NCBI RefSeq assembly: GCF_900111835.1
Contig: NZ_FOJP01000002.1
Span: forward strand, 124,001 to 188,000
Length of the DNA: 64,000 nt
Reading direction: 5' to 3'
From: Metapseudomonas otitidis
GTDB lineage: Bacteria > Pseudomonadota > Gammaproteobacteria > Pseudomonadales > Pseudomonadaceae
Shown: piece by piece, positions 1-7,917 of the stretch
Position numbering within the stretch: the stretch's first letter is position 1
Layout: the number at the start of each line of letters is the position of its first letter
Made by a program: the position numbers and the translations under genes
The notes under the pieces: model-generated
What the model was told of the DNA's origin: nothing
Databases searched by the model: none
The model's input: only the letters and a program-made list of their open reading frames with translations

Positions 1-2
1 CC

Positions 3-278
3 CCCCTGGGCGAGCTGCTACCCACGCCAGCGACCCTGCTGCGCGAGCTGAAGAGCAGCGGCGAGCTGCACTTGCCGACGCTGCCGGCCGTGCCCAGCGA
101 GGCCTGGGCCACGTTGCTGGCCCGCGGATTGAACCTGGACAGCACCCTGCGGGTCAGTCTCGGCGGGGCCGGTGCGGAAGCCTGGCGCGAGGCGCTGGTG
201 GGGCAGGGCGTGCGTGCGGCTCGCCTGGAGCTGGGCACGTCCCGCGAGGCCGGCCTGCACCTGGAGTGGCTGCGCTGA
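3..278 (+). CDS. Partial CDS, 3' end of an unidentified protein
   Basis: The reading frame is open from the left edge and ends at a TGA 73 bases before the next gene. Ninety-one C-terminal residues are visible, rich in Leu, Ala, Gly and Arg, ending in LEWLR. No domain, membrane segment or catalytic motif is recognisable in this fragment. Third-position GC is high, as in the neighbouring genes, so I believe it is a real gene end. The start and the family lie outside the window. No function is proposed. Confidence 0.55.
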   Translation, partial: PLGELLPTPATLLRELKSSGELHLPTLPAVPSEAWATLLARGLNLDSTLRVSLGGAGAEAWREALVGQGVRAARLELGTSREAGLHLEWLR

Positions 279-351
279 GCTTCACCGTCCATGCTTTTCT
301 TCGTTCGTGGCGCCGGCTGGGCGCCACGCGCGCGTCAATCGGAGTGACTTC

Positions 352-1413
352 ATGCTGAACAACGACCGCCTGCTGGTGCAGATCCTCCTGCTCACCTTGC
401 TGGCTGCGTGCATCTGGGTGCTGGCGCCGTTCTGGTCGGCGCTGTTCTGGGCCGCCGTGCTGGCCTTCGCCAGCTGGCCGCTGATGCGCCTGCTGACCCG
501 TCTGCTGAACGGCCGCACCGCCACGGCCGCCGCCATCCTCAGTGCCGGCTGGATGGTGCTGGTGGCGGTGCCGCTGGTGTGGCTGGGCTTCAACCTGGCG
601 GACCACGTGCGCGACGCCACCGAGTTCGTCAAGAACGTGCAGGTCGAGGGCCTGCCCCGGCCGCCCGAGTGGCTGGGCGAGCTGCCCATGGTGGGCGACC
701 GCCTGGTGGCCCTGTGGGCGCGGGTGGACGAGCAGGGCGCGGCTTTTTTCAGCAGCCTCAAGCCCTACATGGGGCAGGCCGGCAACTGGCTGCTGGCGCG
801 TAGCGCGCAGATCGGCGGCGGCATGCTGGAACTGGCCCTGAGCCTGGTGCTGGTGTTCTTCTTCTACCGCGACGGTCCGCGTATGGCGCTGTTCGCCGAG
901 CAGGCCTTGGGGCGGTTGATCGGCGACCGCGCCCCGCACTACCTGGAACTGGTGGCGGGCACGGTACAGCGCGTGGTCAACGGCGTGATCGGTACCGCCG
1001 CTGCCCAGGGCCTGCTGGCGTTGATCGGCTTCTGGATCGCCGGCGTGCCCGGGGCCATCGTGCTGGGCCTGGTGACCTTCGCCCTCAGCCTCATTCCCAT
1101 GGGGCCGCCGCTGGTCTGGGTGCCGGCCGCCGCCTGGCTGTTCTGGCACGGCGAGTACGGTTATGGCGTGTTCCTGGCGATCTGGGGCTTCTTCGTCATC
1201 AGCGGCGTGGACAACGTGCTCAAGCCCTACCTGATCAGCCGGGGCGGCAATCTGCCGCTGGTGGTGGTCCTGCTGGGGGTGTTCGGCGGCATCCTGGCCT
1301 TCGGCTTCATGGGCCTGTTCCTCGGTCCGACCCTGCTGGCCGTGGCCTACAGCCTCATCTCCGACTGGATCGGCGCGCCCCAGACCCACACGGAGCAGGA
1401 CCCCGAGAGCTGA
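352..1413 (+). CDS. AI-2E family (PerM/YdiK-like) membrane permease
   Basis: A 353-residue polytopic inner-membrane protein. Hydrophobic segments start near residue 8 (LLVQILLLTLLAACIWVLAP) and recur to the C-terminus, with a soluble helical stretch around residues 85-150 between the N- and C-terminal membrane halves. That is the layout of the AI-2E exporter/PerM superfamily. The C-terminal motifs PYLISRGGNLPLVVVLLGV and GFMGLFLGPTLLA are typical of the family. The ATG at 352 is preceded by GGAGTGACTTC, a good ribosome binding site, so I prefer it to the upstream in-frame starts. Family members export autoinducer-2 or Na+/H+; the substrate here is unknown. It reads alone, in the same direction as the DUF945 gene downstream. 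Confidence 0.85.
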   Translation: MLNNDRLLVQILLLTLLAACIWVLAPFWSALFWAAVLAFASWPLMRLLTRLLNGRTATAAAILSAGWMVLVAVPLVWLGFNLADHVRDATEFVKNVQVEGLPRPPEWLGELPMVGDRLVALWARVDEQGAAFFSSLKPYMGQAGNWLLARSAQIGGGMLELALSLVLVFFFYRDGPRMALFAEQALGRLIGDRAPHYLELVAGTVQRVVNGVIGTAAAQGLLALIGFWIAGVPGAIVLGLVTFALSLIPMGPPLVWVPAAAWLFWHGEYGYGVFLAIWGFFVISGVDNVLKPYLISRGGNLPLVVVLLGVFGGILAFGFMGLFLGPTLLAVAYSLISDWIGAPQTHTEQDPES

Positions 1414-1561
1414 GCACCACCTCACAGAAACGCGGGGGAACTGCCAGAAAAGCGGCGCGAGGTGATAGCCTTGTGCCGCTTTTTTCCGCCCCGCCGGTCC
1501 ATGGCACCGCTTGCGGATGCAGGGAAGCAGCCCCACTACAAGGATCATCCGCGAGTCGACC

Positions 1562-3115
1562 ATGAAGAAATCCGCAGGAATCGTTATTGGCGCGGCCGTT
1601 GCCGTCGCCGTCGTCAGCACCGCAGGCGCCTGGTACACCGGCAAGCAACTGCCCGGCGTGCTGGACACCTCCATCAAGGAAGCCAACGAGCAGCTGCAGC
1701 AGGCCGCACCGTCCCTGGGCGTCAGCGCCCGTGCCGAGCTGGTCTCCCTGGAGCAGGGCCTGTTCAGCAGCACCGCCCATTACCGCCTGGTCATCGGCGA
1801 GTCCGAGCTGCTGTTCGTCGACCACATCGACCACGGCCCCTTCCCGCTGAACCGCCTCAAGCGCTTCGAACTGGCGCCGGTGATGGCCGCCAGCACCTAT
1901 GAGCTGGCCCCGAGCCCGCTGGTGCAGGGCTGGTTCGACGCCGCCAAGGGCGCCTCGCCGCTGGTCGGCACGGCCGCCATCGGCTACGACCGTGCCGTTT
2001 CCGGCAGCCTCGAACTCAAGCCGCTGGAAACCCAACTCGACGAGAAGAGCCACCTGGCCTTCTCCGGCCTTCGTCTGGACCTGCGCAGCAGCGCCGGTGG
2101 CGAGCGTGTGGCCGCCGTGGGCAGCATGGACAGCCTGCGCTTCGACTCCACCTCCGAAACCGGCCAGCCGGTGCAGGTGGAAATGAAGGGCCTGAGCCTG
2201 GACAGCGACCAGTCCCGCACCGAGTCCGGCCTGTACGTCGGCAAGGGTGATCTGGTGCTGAAGACCACCCGCATCCTCATCGACGGCGAACCGACGGTGA
2301 CCCTGGATGACCTGTCCCAACGCCAGGACACCCGCGCCAACGGCAGCAACATCGAAGGCAGCCTGACCTTCGCCGCCGGCGTTCGCTACAAGGACAAGCC
2401 GGTGGGCAACACCGAGATGGTGTGGAGCGTGAAGAACATCGACGCCGCCGCGCTCAAGTCCCTGTCCGAGCTGTACGCCAGCGTGGTGGAAAAGGCCGGT
2501 GCCGGCGCCGAGCCCAACCTGGATGCCCTCGACGAAGCCCAGCAGAAGCAGGCCCAGGCCGACCTGGTGCGCATGCTCGACGCCAAGCCGGCCATCGCCC
2601 TGGACAAGTTCAGCTTCAAGACCGCCAACGGCGAAAGCCGCCTGAGCCTGGGCGTGCAACTGGCCAAGCCCAGCTCCTTCGAGCAAGCGCCTGACCAGGT
2701 AGCCCGCGAGATCGTCACGGGCCTGGACATGGAGCTGAGCCTGTCCAAACCGATGATCAGCGACATCGTCAGCCTGAAAGCCGCCCTGGACGGCGAGGAA
2801 GACCAGGAGCTGATCGCCCAGCAGGCCTCCATGACCACCGAGATGGCCAGCGGCATGCTGCTGTCCACCAACCTGGTGGCGCTGGAGGGCGAGACCATCC
2901 GCTCCCGCCTGCACTACGCCGACGGCCAGGTGGACTTCAACGGCAAGAAGATGACCGTGGAAGAGTTCGCCGGCATGGCCATGGCCATGGCAGGCGGCCT
3001 GGGCGGTGCCCTGGGTGCCCAGCCCGAGATGGGCGGCATGGAGGGCATGGAAGGTATGGAGGGTATGGAAGGCATGGGCGAAGGCGAGGCCGAAGAGGCC
3101 GCTCCGCAGGAGTAA
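1562..3115 (+). CDS. DUF945 (YdgA-like) family protein
   Basis: A 517-residue protein. Its N-terminal hydrophobic helix (MKKSAGIVIGAAVAVAVVS, then AGAWYTGKQ) looks like a signal anchor or uncleaved signal peptide, followed by a long periplasmic beta-rich region. This is the pattern of the DUF945/YdgA family, whose role is poorly defined. The C-terminus is odd: after a Met/Ala/Gly-rich stretch (FAGMAMAMAGGLGGALGAQ) it carries tandem GME units, then an acidic tail (EGEAEEAAPQE). The ATG is preceded by CGAGTCGACC, a weak site; the family hallmark MKKS start decides the choice. A rho-independent terminator follows the stop. Confidence 0.85.
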   Translation: MKKSAGIVIGAAVAVAVVSTAGAWYTGKQLPGVLDTSIKEANEQLQQAAPSLGVSARAELVSLEQGLFSSTAHYRLVIGESELLFVDHIDHGPFPLNRLKRFELAPVMAASTYELAPSPLVQGWFDAAKGASPLVGTAAIGYDRAVSGSLELKPLETQLDEKSHLAFSGLRLDLRSSAGGERVAAVGSMDSLRFDSTSETGQPVQVEMKGLSLDSDQSRTESGLYVGKGDLVLKTTRILIDGEPTVTLDDLSQRQDTRANGSNIEGSLTFAAGVRYKDKPVGNTEMVWSVKNIDAAALKSLSELYASVVEKAGAGAEPNLDALDEAQQKQAQADLVRMLDAKPAIALDKFSFKTANGESRLSLGVQLAKPSSFEQAPDQVAREIVTGLDMELSLSKPMISDIVSLKAALDGEEDQELIAQQASMTTEMASGMLLSTNLVALEGETIRSRLHYADGQVDFNGKKMTVEEFAGMAMAMAGGLGGALGAQPEMGGMEGMEGMEGMEGMGEGEAEEAAPQE

Positions 3116-3135
3116 CCCACGCTGCAGTGCCAGAA

Positions 3136-3166
3136 GGCCGGCTCCCGAAAGGGGCCGGCCTTTTTT
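3136..3166 (+). terminator. Rho-independent terminator after the DUF945 gene
   Basis: GGCCGG/CCGGCC stem with a CCCGAAAGGG-type interior, followed by six T residues. It ends 10 bases before the convergent EF-hand gene's stop, so it may serve that side too. Confidence 0.85.
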
Positions 3167-3175
3167 GTCGCCGGC

Positions 3176-4000
3176 TCAGGCCGCCGTGGACAGCTGGCTG
3201 CCCACGCGGGTGGTGTAGGCGGTGTTGCTGCTCTCGTACTGCTTGAGCAGGGAGGCCACCAGCTTGGCGTAGACATCCTGGTCGCTGCTGCTGGTGCTGT
3301 TACCAGCGCTGCTGCTGTCGGACTGGCCGAACAGCGCGCTGAGCTCATGCTGGCTGACGCTGCCATTGCCGTCGGCATCCAGTTGCCCGAACAGTTCCTC
3401 GCTGTTGCCGTCCGCAGCGCGCGGACCACCCATGCCGCCTGGCGGGGGCGGCGGCGGGGCAAGGGCGGCGCTTTCCTTGGCGCTCAGGCTGCCGTCGCCG
3501 TCGCTGTCCAGGGCGGCGAACAGTTCGCTGCTGTCCACATCGCTGTTCTCGCCCAGGGCGCTGGTCAGCTCGTCCTGGCTGATGCTGCCGTTGCCGTCGG
3601 TATCCAGCTCGCCGAACAGGTCTTCCGGCTTGCCGCCACCGGCGCCCATCGGGCCTCCACCACCGCCCGGCGGGGGAGGTGGCGGGGCGAGGGCGGCGGT
3701 CTCGTCCTGGCTGATGGAGCCGTCGCCGTTGGCATCCAGCTGGCTGAACAGGTCATCGATGTCGATGGTGAGGCTGCTGTCGCTTTCCTTGGCGCTGTCC
3801 AGCGCCGTGCTCAGCTCGTCCTTGGCGACGCTGCCGTCGCCGTTGCTGTCCAGCAGGCTGAAGAGCTTTTCCTGCACCTTGTTGCCCTGGCTCGGGGCGC
3901 AACTGCCGGCGTTGCCGCTGGCGGTGCTCCGCGCGCTGAGCGTCGAGCCATAGCTGCTGTAGCTGCTGTAGCCCGAGTAACCACTGACGCCACTGATCAT
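3176..4000 (-). CDS. EF-hand calcium-binding protein with five canonical loops
   Basis: A 274-residue protein with five 12-residue EF-hand loops of the D-x-[ND]-G-[DN]-G-S-[VIL]-x-x-x-E type, at about residues 51-62, 89-100, 133-144, 165-176 and 208-219. All keep the acidic ligands at positions 1, 3, 5 and 12. The hands are separated by Pro/Gly linkers (APPPPPPGG). The N-terminus is Ser/Tyr/Gly-rich, without a classical signal peptide, but has one Cys at about residue 34. Ca2+ binding is therefore very likely. The biological role is not clear; similar multi-EF-hand proteins are sometimes labelled XopAW-like effectors, but no secretion genes are nearby. It lies 123 bp downstream of a two-component operon on the same strand. 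The start has a good site (CAGGAGTGATCCC). Confidence 0.85.
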   Translation of the reverse strand: MISGVSGYSGYSSYSSYGSTLSARSTASGNAGSCAPSQGNKVQEKLFSLLDSNGDGSVAKDELSTALDSAKESDSSLTIDIDDLFSQLDANGDGSISQDETAALAPPPPPPGGGGGPMGAGGGKPEDLFGELDTDGNGSISQDELTSALGENSDVDSSELFAALDSDGDGSLSAKESAALAPPPPPPGGMGGPRAADGNSEELFGQLDADGNGSVSQHELSALFGQSDSSSAGNSTSSSDQDVYAKLVASLLKQYESSNTAYTTRVGSQLSTAA

Positions 4001-4070
4001 GGGATCACTCCTGTGAGAGGGATGGCACGACCGGAAGAGGGTCCTCCGGTTCTCCCAGGCTCAGGGGCGG

Positions 4071-4110
4071 GCGTGTCGGCGGTGTGTGCGCTTTGTATCG
4101 GCGTTGCGAC
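4071..4110 (-). promoter_or_regulatory. Candidate response-regulator site upstream of the EF-hand gene
   Basis: On the + strand GCGTGTCGGC (4071-4080) is followed by CTTTGTATCG (4091-4100) and GCGTTGCGAC. The same two decamers recur at 6051-6069 upstream of the response-regulator gene. The duplication in front of both genes suggests a shared regulatory site. No -35/-10 assignment is made. Confidence 0.4.
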
Positions 4111-4123
4111 AGCGCGGCCGGGC

Positions 4124-5155
4124 TCAGTGACGGGGGATGCGCAGGGTGGCCAGCAGGCCGCCGCCGGGGTTTTCCCCCAGGGTCAGCTCGCCGCCCTGGC
4201 GACGCGCGGCTTCGCGGGCGATGGTCAGCCCCAGGCCGACGCCCCCGGAACTGCGGTTGCGGGAACCTTCCAGGCGGAAGAAGGGTTCGAACACCGCCTC
4301 GCGCTGCTCGGGGGCAATGCCGGGGCCGTGATCGCTGACCTTCACACGGACTTCGGCCGGGCTGTCCTCCAGGCGGATGACCGCGTGGCCGGCGTAGCGC
4401 AGGGCGTTCTCCACCAGGTTGCTGAGGCACGAGCGCAGGGCCATGGGCTGGGCGCGCAGGGGCGAGCAGCGGCCTTCGACGCGCACGTCGGCGCCCCGGT
4501 CCTGGGCATCCTCGGCCATGGATTCCACCAGGGCCTGGAGGTCGAACATCTGCAGCGATTCGTCGGCGCGTTGCTGGTGCAGGTAGCTGAGGGTGGCATC
4601 GAGCATGGCGATCATCTCGCCCAGGTCCTGCTCGATGCGTCCGCGCAGGTTGGCGTCCTCCACCTGTTCGACCCGCAACTTGACCCGTGCAATGGGCGTG
4701 CGCAGGTCGTGGGACACCGCAGCGAGCATGCGGCTGCGTTGGGCCACCTGTTCGCGGATGCGCGCCTGCATGCGGTTGAAGGCGTGGGCGGCCTGGCGGG
4801 TTTCCCAGGGGCCGCTTTCGGAGAGCGCGGGGCTTTCCAGGTCTTCGCTGAGGCGGTCGGCGGCGTTGGCCAGGCGGCGGATGGGGCGTGACAGCAGGCG
4901 TGCGCCGTACCAGGCGGCACCGATCAGGCAGACGAACTGGAAGGTCAGCGGCACCCAGGGGCCGCCGAACATCGGTGGGCGTGGCGGCGGGCCCTGGGTG
5001 TGAGTGGCGCCGGGTGGCGGCGGAGGAGGCGGGCCGTCGCGACCGGGGGGCTTGCCGTACTGGCTGAACCAGAGGAAGGCCAGCAGGTGGGCGAGCACGA
5101 TGGCCGCCAGGAACAGGCCGAACAGCCGGGCGAACAGCGTGTCGGCCTTGCGCAT
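4124..5155 (-). CDS. Two-component sensor histidine kinase
   Basis: A 343-residue inner-membrane kinase. Transmembrane helix 1 is near residues 10-30. A short periplasmic loop rich in Pro follows (about residues 35-65, including a run of seven prolines), then helix 2 (LTFQFVCLIGAAWYGARLL), a HAMP region, the H-box HDLRTPIARVK, the N-box NLVENALRYAG and G-boxes DHGPGIAP and GVGLGLTI. The sensory loop is too short to form a PAS fold and is unusually proline-rich. The start codon overlaps the stop of the upstream response regulator in an ATGA, so the two are translationally coupled. The signal is unknown; adjacency to a Ca2+-binding protein is suggestive only. Confidence 0.9.
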   Translation of the reverse strand: MRKADTLFARLFGLFLAAIVLAHLLAFLWFSQYGKPPGRDGPPPPPPPGATHTQGPPPRPPMFGGPWVPLTFQFVCLIGAAWYGARLLSRPIRRLANAADRLSEDLESPALSESGPWETRQAAHAFNRMQARIREQVAQRSRMLAAVSHDLRTPIARVKLRVEQVEDANLRGRIEQDLGEMIAMLDATLSYLHQQRADESLQMFDLQALVESMAEDAQDRGADVRVEGRCSPLRAQPMALRSCLSNLVENALRYAGHAVIRLEDSPAEVRVKVSDHGPGIAPEQREAVFEPFFRLEGSRNRSSGGVGLGLTIAREAARRQGGELTLGENPGGGLLATLRIPRH

Positions 5156-5904
5156 CAGCCGATCTCCCGGGCGTCGAACAGGTAGCCTTCGCCGCGCACG
5201 GTCTTGATCAGGCGCGGGGACTTGGGGTCATCCCCGAGCTTCTGTCGCAGGCGCGAGACCAGCAGGTCGATGCTGCGGTCGAAGGCCTCGATGGAACGAC
5301 CCCGGGCGGCATCCAGCAGCTGTTCGCGGCTGAGCACCCGGCGCGGGCGTTCGAGGAACACCCAGAGCAGGCGGAATTCGGCGTTGGACAGTGGCACCAC
5401 CAGCCCCTCGGGGGAGTGCAGCTGGCGCAGCACGCCGTTGAGGCGCCAGGCGTCGAAGCGGATGCTGGCGCGCTGGTCGGCGCGCAGGCCTTCGCGGTCG
5501 TCGCGCACGCGGCGCAGGATGGTCTGGATGCGCGCCACCAGTTCGCGGGGCTCGAACGGCTTGGCCATGTAGTCATCGGCGCCCAGTTCCAGGCCGATGA
5601 TGCGGTCGGTGGGTTCGCAGCGGGCGGTGAGCATGAGGATCGGGATGTCCGACTCGCTGCGCAGCCAGCGGCACAGGGAGAGGCCATCTTCACCGGGCAG
5701 CATCAGGTCCAGCACCACCACGTCGAACGGTTCGGCGGCCAGCGTCTCGCGCATGGCCTGGCCGTCGGCCACGCCCACCGCTTCGATGTTGAAGCGGGCC
5801 AGGTAGTCGCAGAGCAGGTCGCGGATCGGCACGTCGTCGTCCACCAGCAGGGCGCGGGTGCTCCAGCGGCGGGTCTCGGCAGGGGTGTTGGGCGGGTTGT
5901 GCAT
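5155..5904 (-). CDS. OmpR-family response regulator
   Basis: A 249-residue protein with an N-terminal receiver domain: acidic pocket DDD near residue 22, phospho-acceptor Asp in VVLDLMLPGEDG, conserved Thr in LMLTAR, Lys in MAKPFEP. The C-terminal winged-helix DNA-binding domain carries LSNAEFRLLWVF, LSREQLL and DLLVSRLRQKLG. It is phosphorylated by the kinase encoded immediately downstream. First gene of the two-gene operon. An inverted repeat GTATC-N6-GATAC lies about 160 bp upstream of its start and may be its own site. Confidence 0.93.
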   Translation of the reverse strand: MHNPPNTPAETRRWSTRALLVDDDVPIRDLLCDYLARFNIEAVGVADGQAMRETLAAEPFDVVVLDLMLPGEDGLSLCRWLRSESDIPILMLTARCEPTDRIIGLELGADDYMAKPFEPRELVARIQTILRRVRDDREGLRADQRASIRFDAWRLNGVLRQLHSPEGLVVPLSNAEFRLLWVFLERPRRVLSREQLLDAARGRSIEAFDRSIDLLVSRLRQKLGDDPKSPRLIKTVRGEGYLFDAREIG

Positions 5905-6050
5905 GGAAGGGCTGCCATCTGGCGGGGCGCCGGGCCCCGGTTGCTACGGGAGGGGCGTCGGCTCGGGGCTGGGTCGGCTGGCGCTCATGCTACTCCGCCG
6001 GGCGTGGGCCGGCCAACGCGGCGTGAGGCTCGCGCAGTGGCGTGTCCGGG

Positions 6051-6079
6051 GCGTGTCGGCTTTGTATCGTGCTTGATAC
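6051..6079. promoter_or_regulatory. Inverted repeat in the response-regulator/ZIP intergenic region
   Basis: CTTTGTATC-GTGCTT-GATACGAAAG: an inverted repeat with exact GTATC/GATAC arms (6064-6068 and 6075-6079), preceded by GCGTGTCGGC. The sequence is shared with the region upstream of the EF-hand gene. It sits between divergent genes and could act on either. Confidence 0.45.
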
Positions 6080-6191
6080 GAAAGGCGCCGCTCGTGAGGC
6101 CGAATCATTCCGCCGTGGGCTGCTTTCCTGCGGCGGATGGGGTAGTTATGGGCGCCTCGCGCGTTACCGCACCCCGATAGAAGGACGATCC

Positions 6192-6929
6192 ATGGAGCTT
6201 TCCACCACTCTGCTCGCCGGCTTCTGGGGCTGGCTCGCCGCCAGCAGCCTGTTGCTGGGCGCCGCCATCGGCTACTGGGTGACCCTGCCGCCGAAGGTGA
6301 CGGCGTCGATCATGGCCTATGGCAGCGGGGTGCTCATCGCCGCCTTGTGCTTCGGGCAGATTCCCGAGGCCGAGCGCCTGGGCGGGCTGGGCGCGACCCT
6401 GGGCGGGATGGTGGCGGGGGGCGTGCTGTTCGTCCTGGCCAGCCAGTGGCTGGACCGCTGGGAGGCGCATCATCGTGCCCGCAGCGGCGGTGCCAGTTCC
6501 ATGGCGGCGCTGTTGATCGCGGTGGGGGCTTTCCTCGACGGCATTCCCGAATCCCTCGGTCTCGGGCTTGGCCTGCTGGATGGCGGGCAGGTCAGCCTGC
6601 TGATGCTGGTGGCGATCTTCCTCTCCAACCTGCCGGAGGGCCTGGCCAGTGCCGCCGGCCTGCGCGAGGAGCAGCGCGGCGCGGGGTTCGTGTTCGGCCT
6701 GTGGGGCAGCATCGTGCTGCTGTCGGGCCTGGCGGCCATGGCTGGGCCAGGGCTGATGAGTGACCTGCCGCCGGTCTGGCTCGGCTTCGCCCTGGCGTTC
6801 TCCGCTGGTGCGGTGCTCTGCATGCTGGTGGATACGCTGATTCCCGAAGCCTTCGAGAGCACCCACGCCTGGACCGGGCTGATCACCCTGGCTGGTTTCA
6901 TGACTGCCTTCGCCCTCGACCACCTCTAG
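6192..6929 (+). CDS. ZIP-family divalent metal permease
   Basis: A 245-residue polytopic membrane protein. It has the two ZIP signature helices with metal ligands, [12 protein letters not shown] and [12 protein letters not shown], and a hydrophilic cytoplasmic loop containing His ([12 protein letters not shown], about residues 87-98). Proteins of this family take up Zn2+, Fe2+ or Mn2+ across the inner membrane. The ATG at 6192 has AAGGACGATCC in front of it. Earlier in-frame starts add an Arg-rich leader that is unlikely to be translated. No Zur or Fur box was recognised upstream, so specificity is open. Monocistronic. Confidence 0.88.
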   Translation: MELSTTLLAGFWGWLAASSLLLGAAIGYWVTLPPKVTASIMAYGSGVLIAALCFGQIPEAERLGGLGATLGGMVAGGVLFVLASQWLDRWEAHHRARSGGASSMAALLIAVGAFLDGIPESLGLGLGLLDGGQVSLLMLVAIFLSNLPEGLASAAGLREEQRGAGFVFGLWGSIVLLSGLAAMAGPGLMSDLPPVWLGFALAFSAGAVLCMLVDTLIPEAFESTHAWTGLITLAGFMTAFALDHL

Positions 6930-6935
6930 GACACT

Positions 6936-7061
6936 TCTAAAAACTACCTGCGTTGTCATCGCGGCGTTAAAAACAGGCTCAAAATGCTCATTTACACCAC
7001 GTAAACTGCGCTTTTTCGCCTGTTTTTGCCTTGCGCTGACGGCCTCGCCTACGTTTTTAGA
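6936..7061. repeat. Imperfect inverted-repeat element of about 126 bp (MITE-like)
   Basis: The ends are TCTAAAAAC and its complement GTTTTTAGA. Internal matching blocks AAAAACAGGC / GCCTGTTTTT and a GTAAA/TTTAC centre make the whole element foldable into one long hairpin. It fills most of the gap between the ZIP gene and pyrF and contains no coding frame. I recognise this kind of sequence as a dispersed intergenic element of Pseudomonas genomes, but copy number cannot be tested here. Confidence 0.6.
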
Positions 7062-7149
7062 GGCGCCCTCTAGCGGGATCACCGGGGCAGCGGCGCGCGT
7101 GGGCTTCCGCTACAATGCGCGCCGTTTTGACTTGCCAGAGAGCCCGCCC

Positions 7150-7848
7150 ATGTCCGCCTGCCAGACGCCCATCATCGTCGCCCTCGATTTCCCCACCCGC
7201 GAAGCCGCGTTGAAGCTGGCCGACCAGCTCGACCCGACGCTGTGCCGGGTGAAGGTGGGCAAGGAGCTGTTCACCAGCTGCGCTTCGGACATCGTCGCCA
7301 CCCTGCGCGAGCGCGGCTTCGAGGTGTTCCTCGACCTCAAGTTCCACGACATCCCCAACACCACCGCCATGGCCGTCAAGGCCGCTGCCGAGATGGGCGT
7401 GTGGATGGTCAACGTGCACTGCTCCGGCGGCCTGCGCATGATGGCGGCCTGCCGTGAGACCCTGGACAAGTTCAATGGGCCCAAGCCGCTGCTGATCGGC
7501 GTCACCGTGCTGACCAGCATGGAGCGCGAGGACCTGGCCGGCATCGGCCTGGACATCGAGCCCCAGGAGCAGGTGCTGCGCCTGGCGGCCCTGGCGCAGA
7601 AGGCCGGCATGGACGGCCTGGTCTGCTCGGCCCAGGAGGCACCGGCCCTCAAGGCGGCGCACCCGTCGCTGCAACTGGTCACCCCCGGCATCCGCCCGGC
7701 GGGCAGTGCTCAGGACGACCAGCGTCGCATCCTCACGCCGCGCCAGGCGCTGGACGCCGGTTCCGACTACCTGGTGATCGGCCGCCCCATCAGCCAGGCC
7801 GCCGACCCGGCCCAGGCACTGGCCGCCGTGGTGGCCGAGCTGGCCTGA
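7150..7848 (+). CDS. pyrF: Orotidine 5'-phosphate decarboxylase
   Basis: A 232-residue protein, normal for bacterial PyrF. It catalyses OMP to UMP, the last step of de novo pyrimidine synthesis, in the cytosol. The catalytic Lys/Asp signature [11 protein letters not shown] is present near residue 60. So are the N-terminal IIVALDFP strand, the substrate loop VTPGIRPAG and the phosphate-binding DYLVIGRPI near the C-terminus. The start at 7150 fits the family's short N-terminus. It reads alone and is followed by a strong terminator. Confidence 0.96.
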   Translation: MSACQTPIIVALDFPTREAALKLADQLDPTLCRVKVGKELFTSCASDIVATLRERGFEVFLDLKFHDIPNTTAMAVKAAAEMGVWMVNVHCSGGLRMMAACRETLDKFNGPKPLLIGVTVLTSMEREDLAGIGLDIEPQEQVLRLAALAQKAGMDGLVCSAQEAPALKAAHPSLQLVTPGIRPAGSAQDDQRRILTPRQALDAGSDYLVIGRPISQAADPAQALAAVVAELA

Positions 7849-7870
7849 GCCGGCACGAGGCGCTGATGTG

Positions 7871-7899
7871 AAAAAGCCCGGCTCAGGCCGGGCTTTTTC
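7871..7899 (+). terminator. Terminator after pyrF, possibly bidirectional
   Basis: AAAAAGCCCGGC-TCAG-GCCGGGCTTTTT: perfect stem with A- and T-runs on either side, between convergent pyrF and the DAHP synthase gene, so it can work for both. Confidence 0.9.
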
Positions 7900-7917
7900 A
7901 TGGGCGACTGCCAGCCG

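Noticed and set aside
3040-3080. Tandem GGCATGGAG-type repeat near the DUF945 3' end, considered as a VNTR or CRISPR-like element
   Set aside because: It is short, in frame and encodes GME units of the protein tail; no spacers exist.
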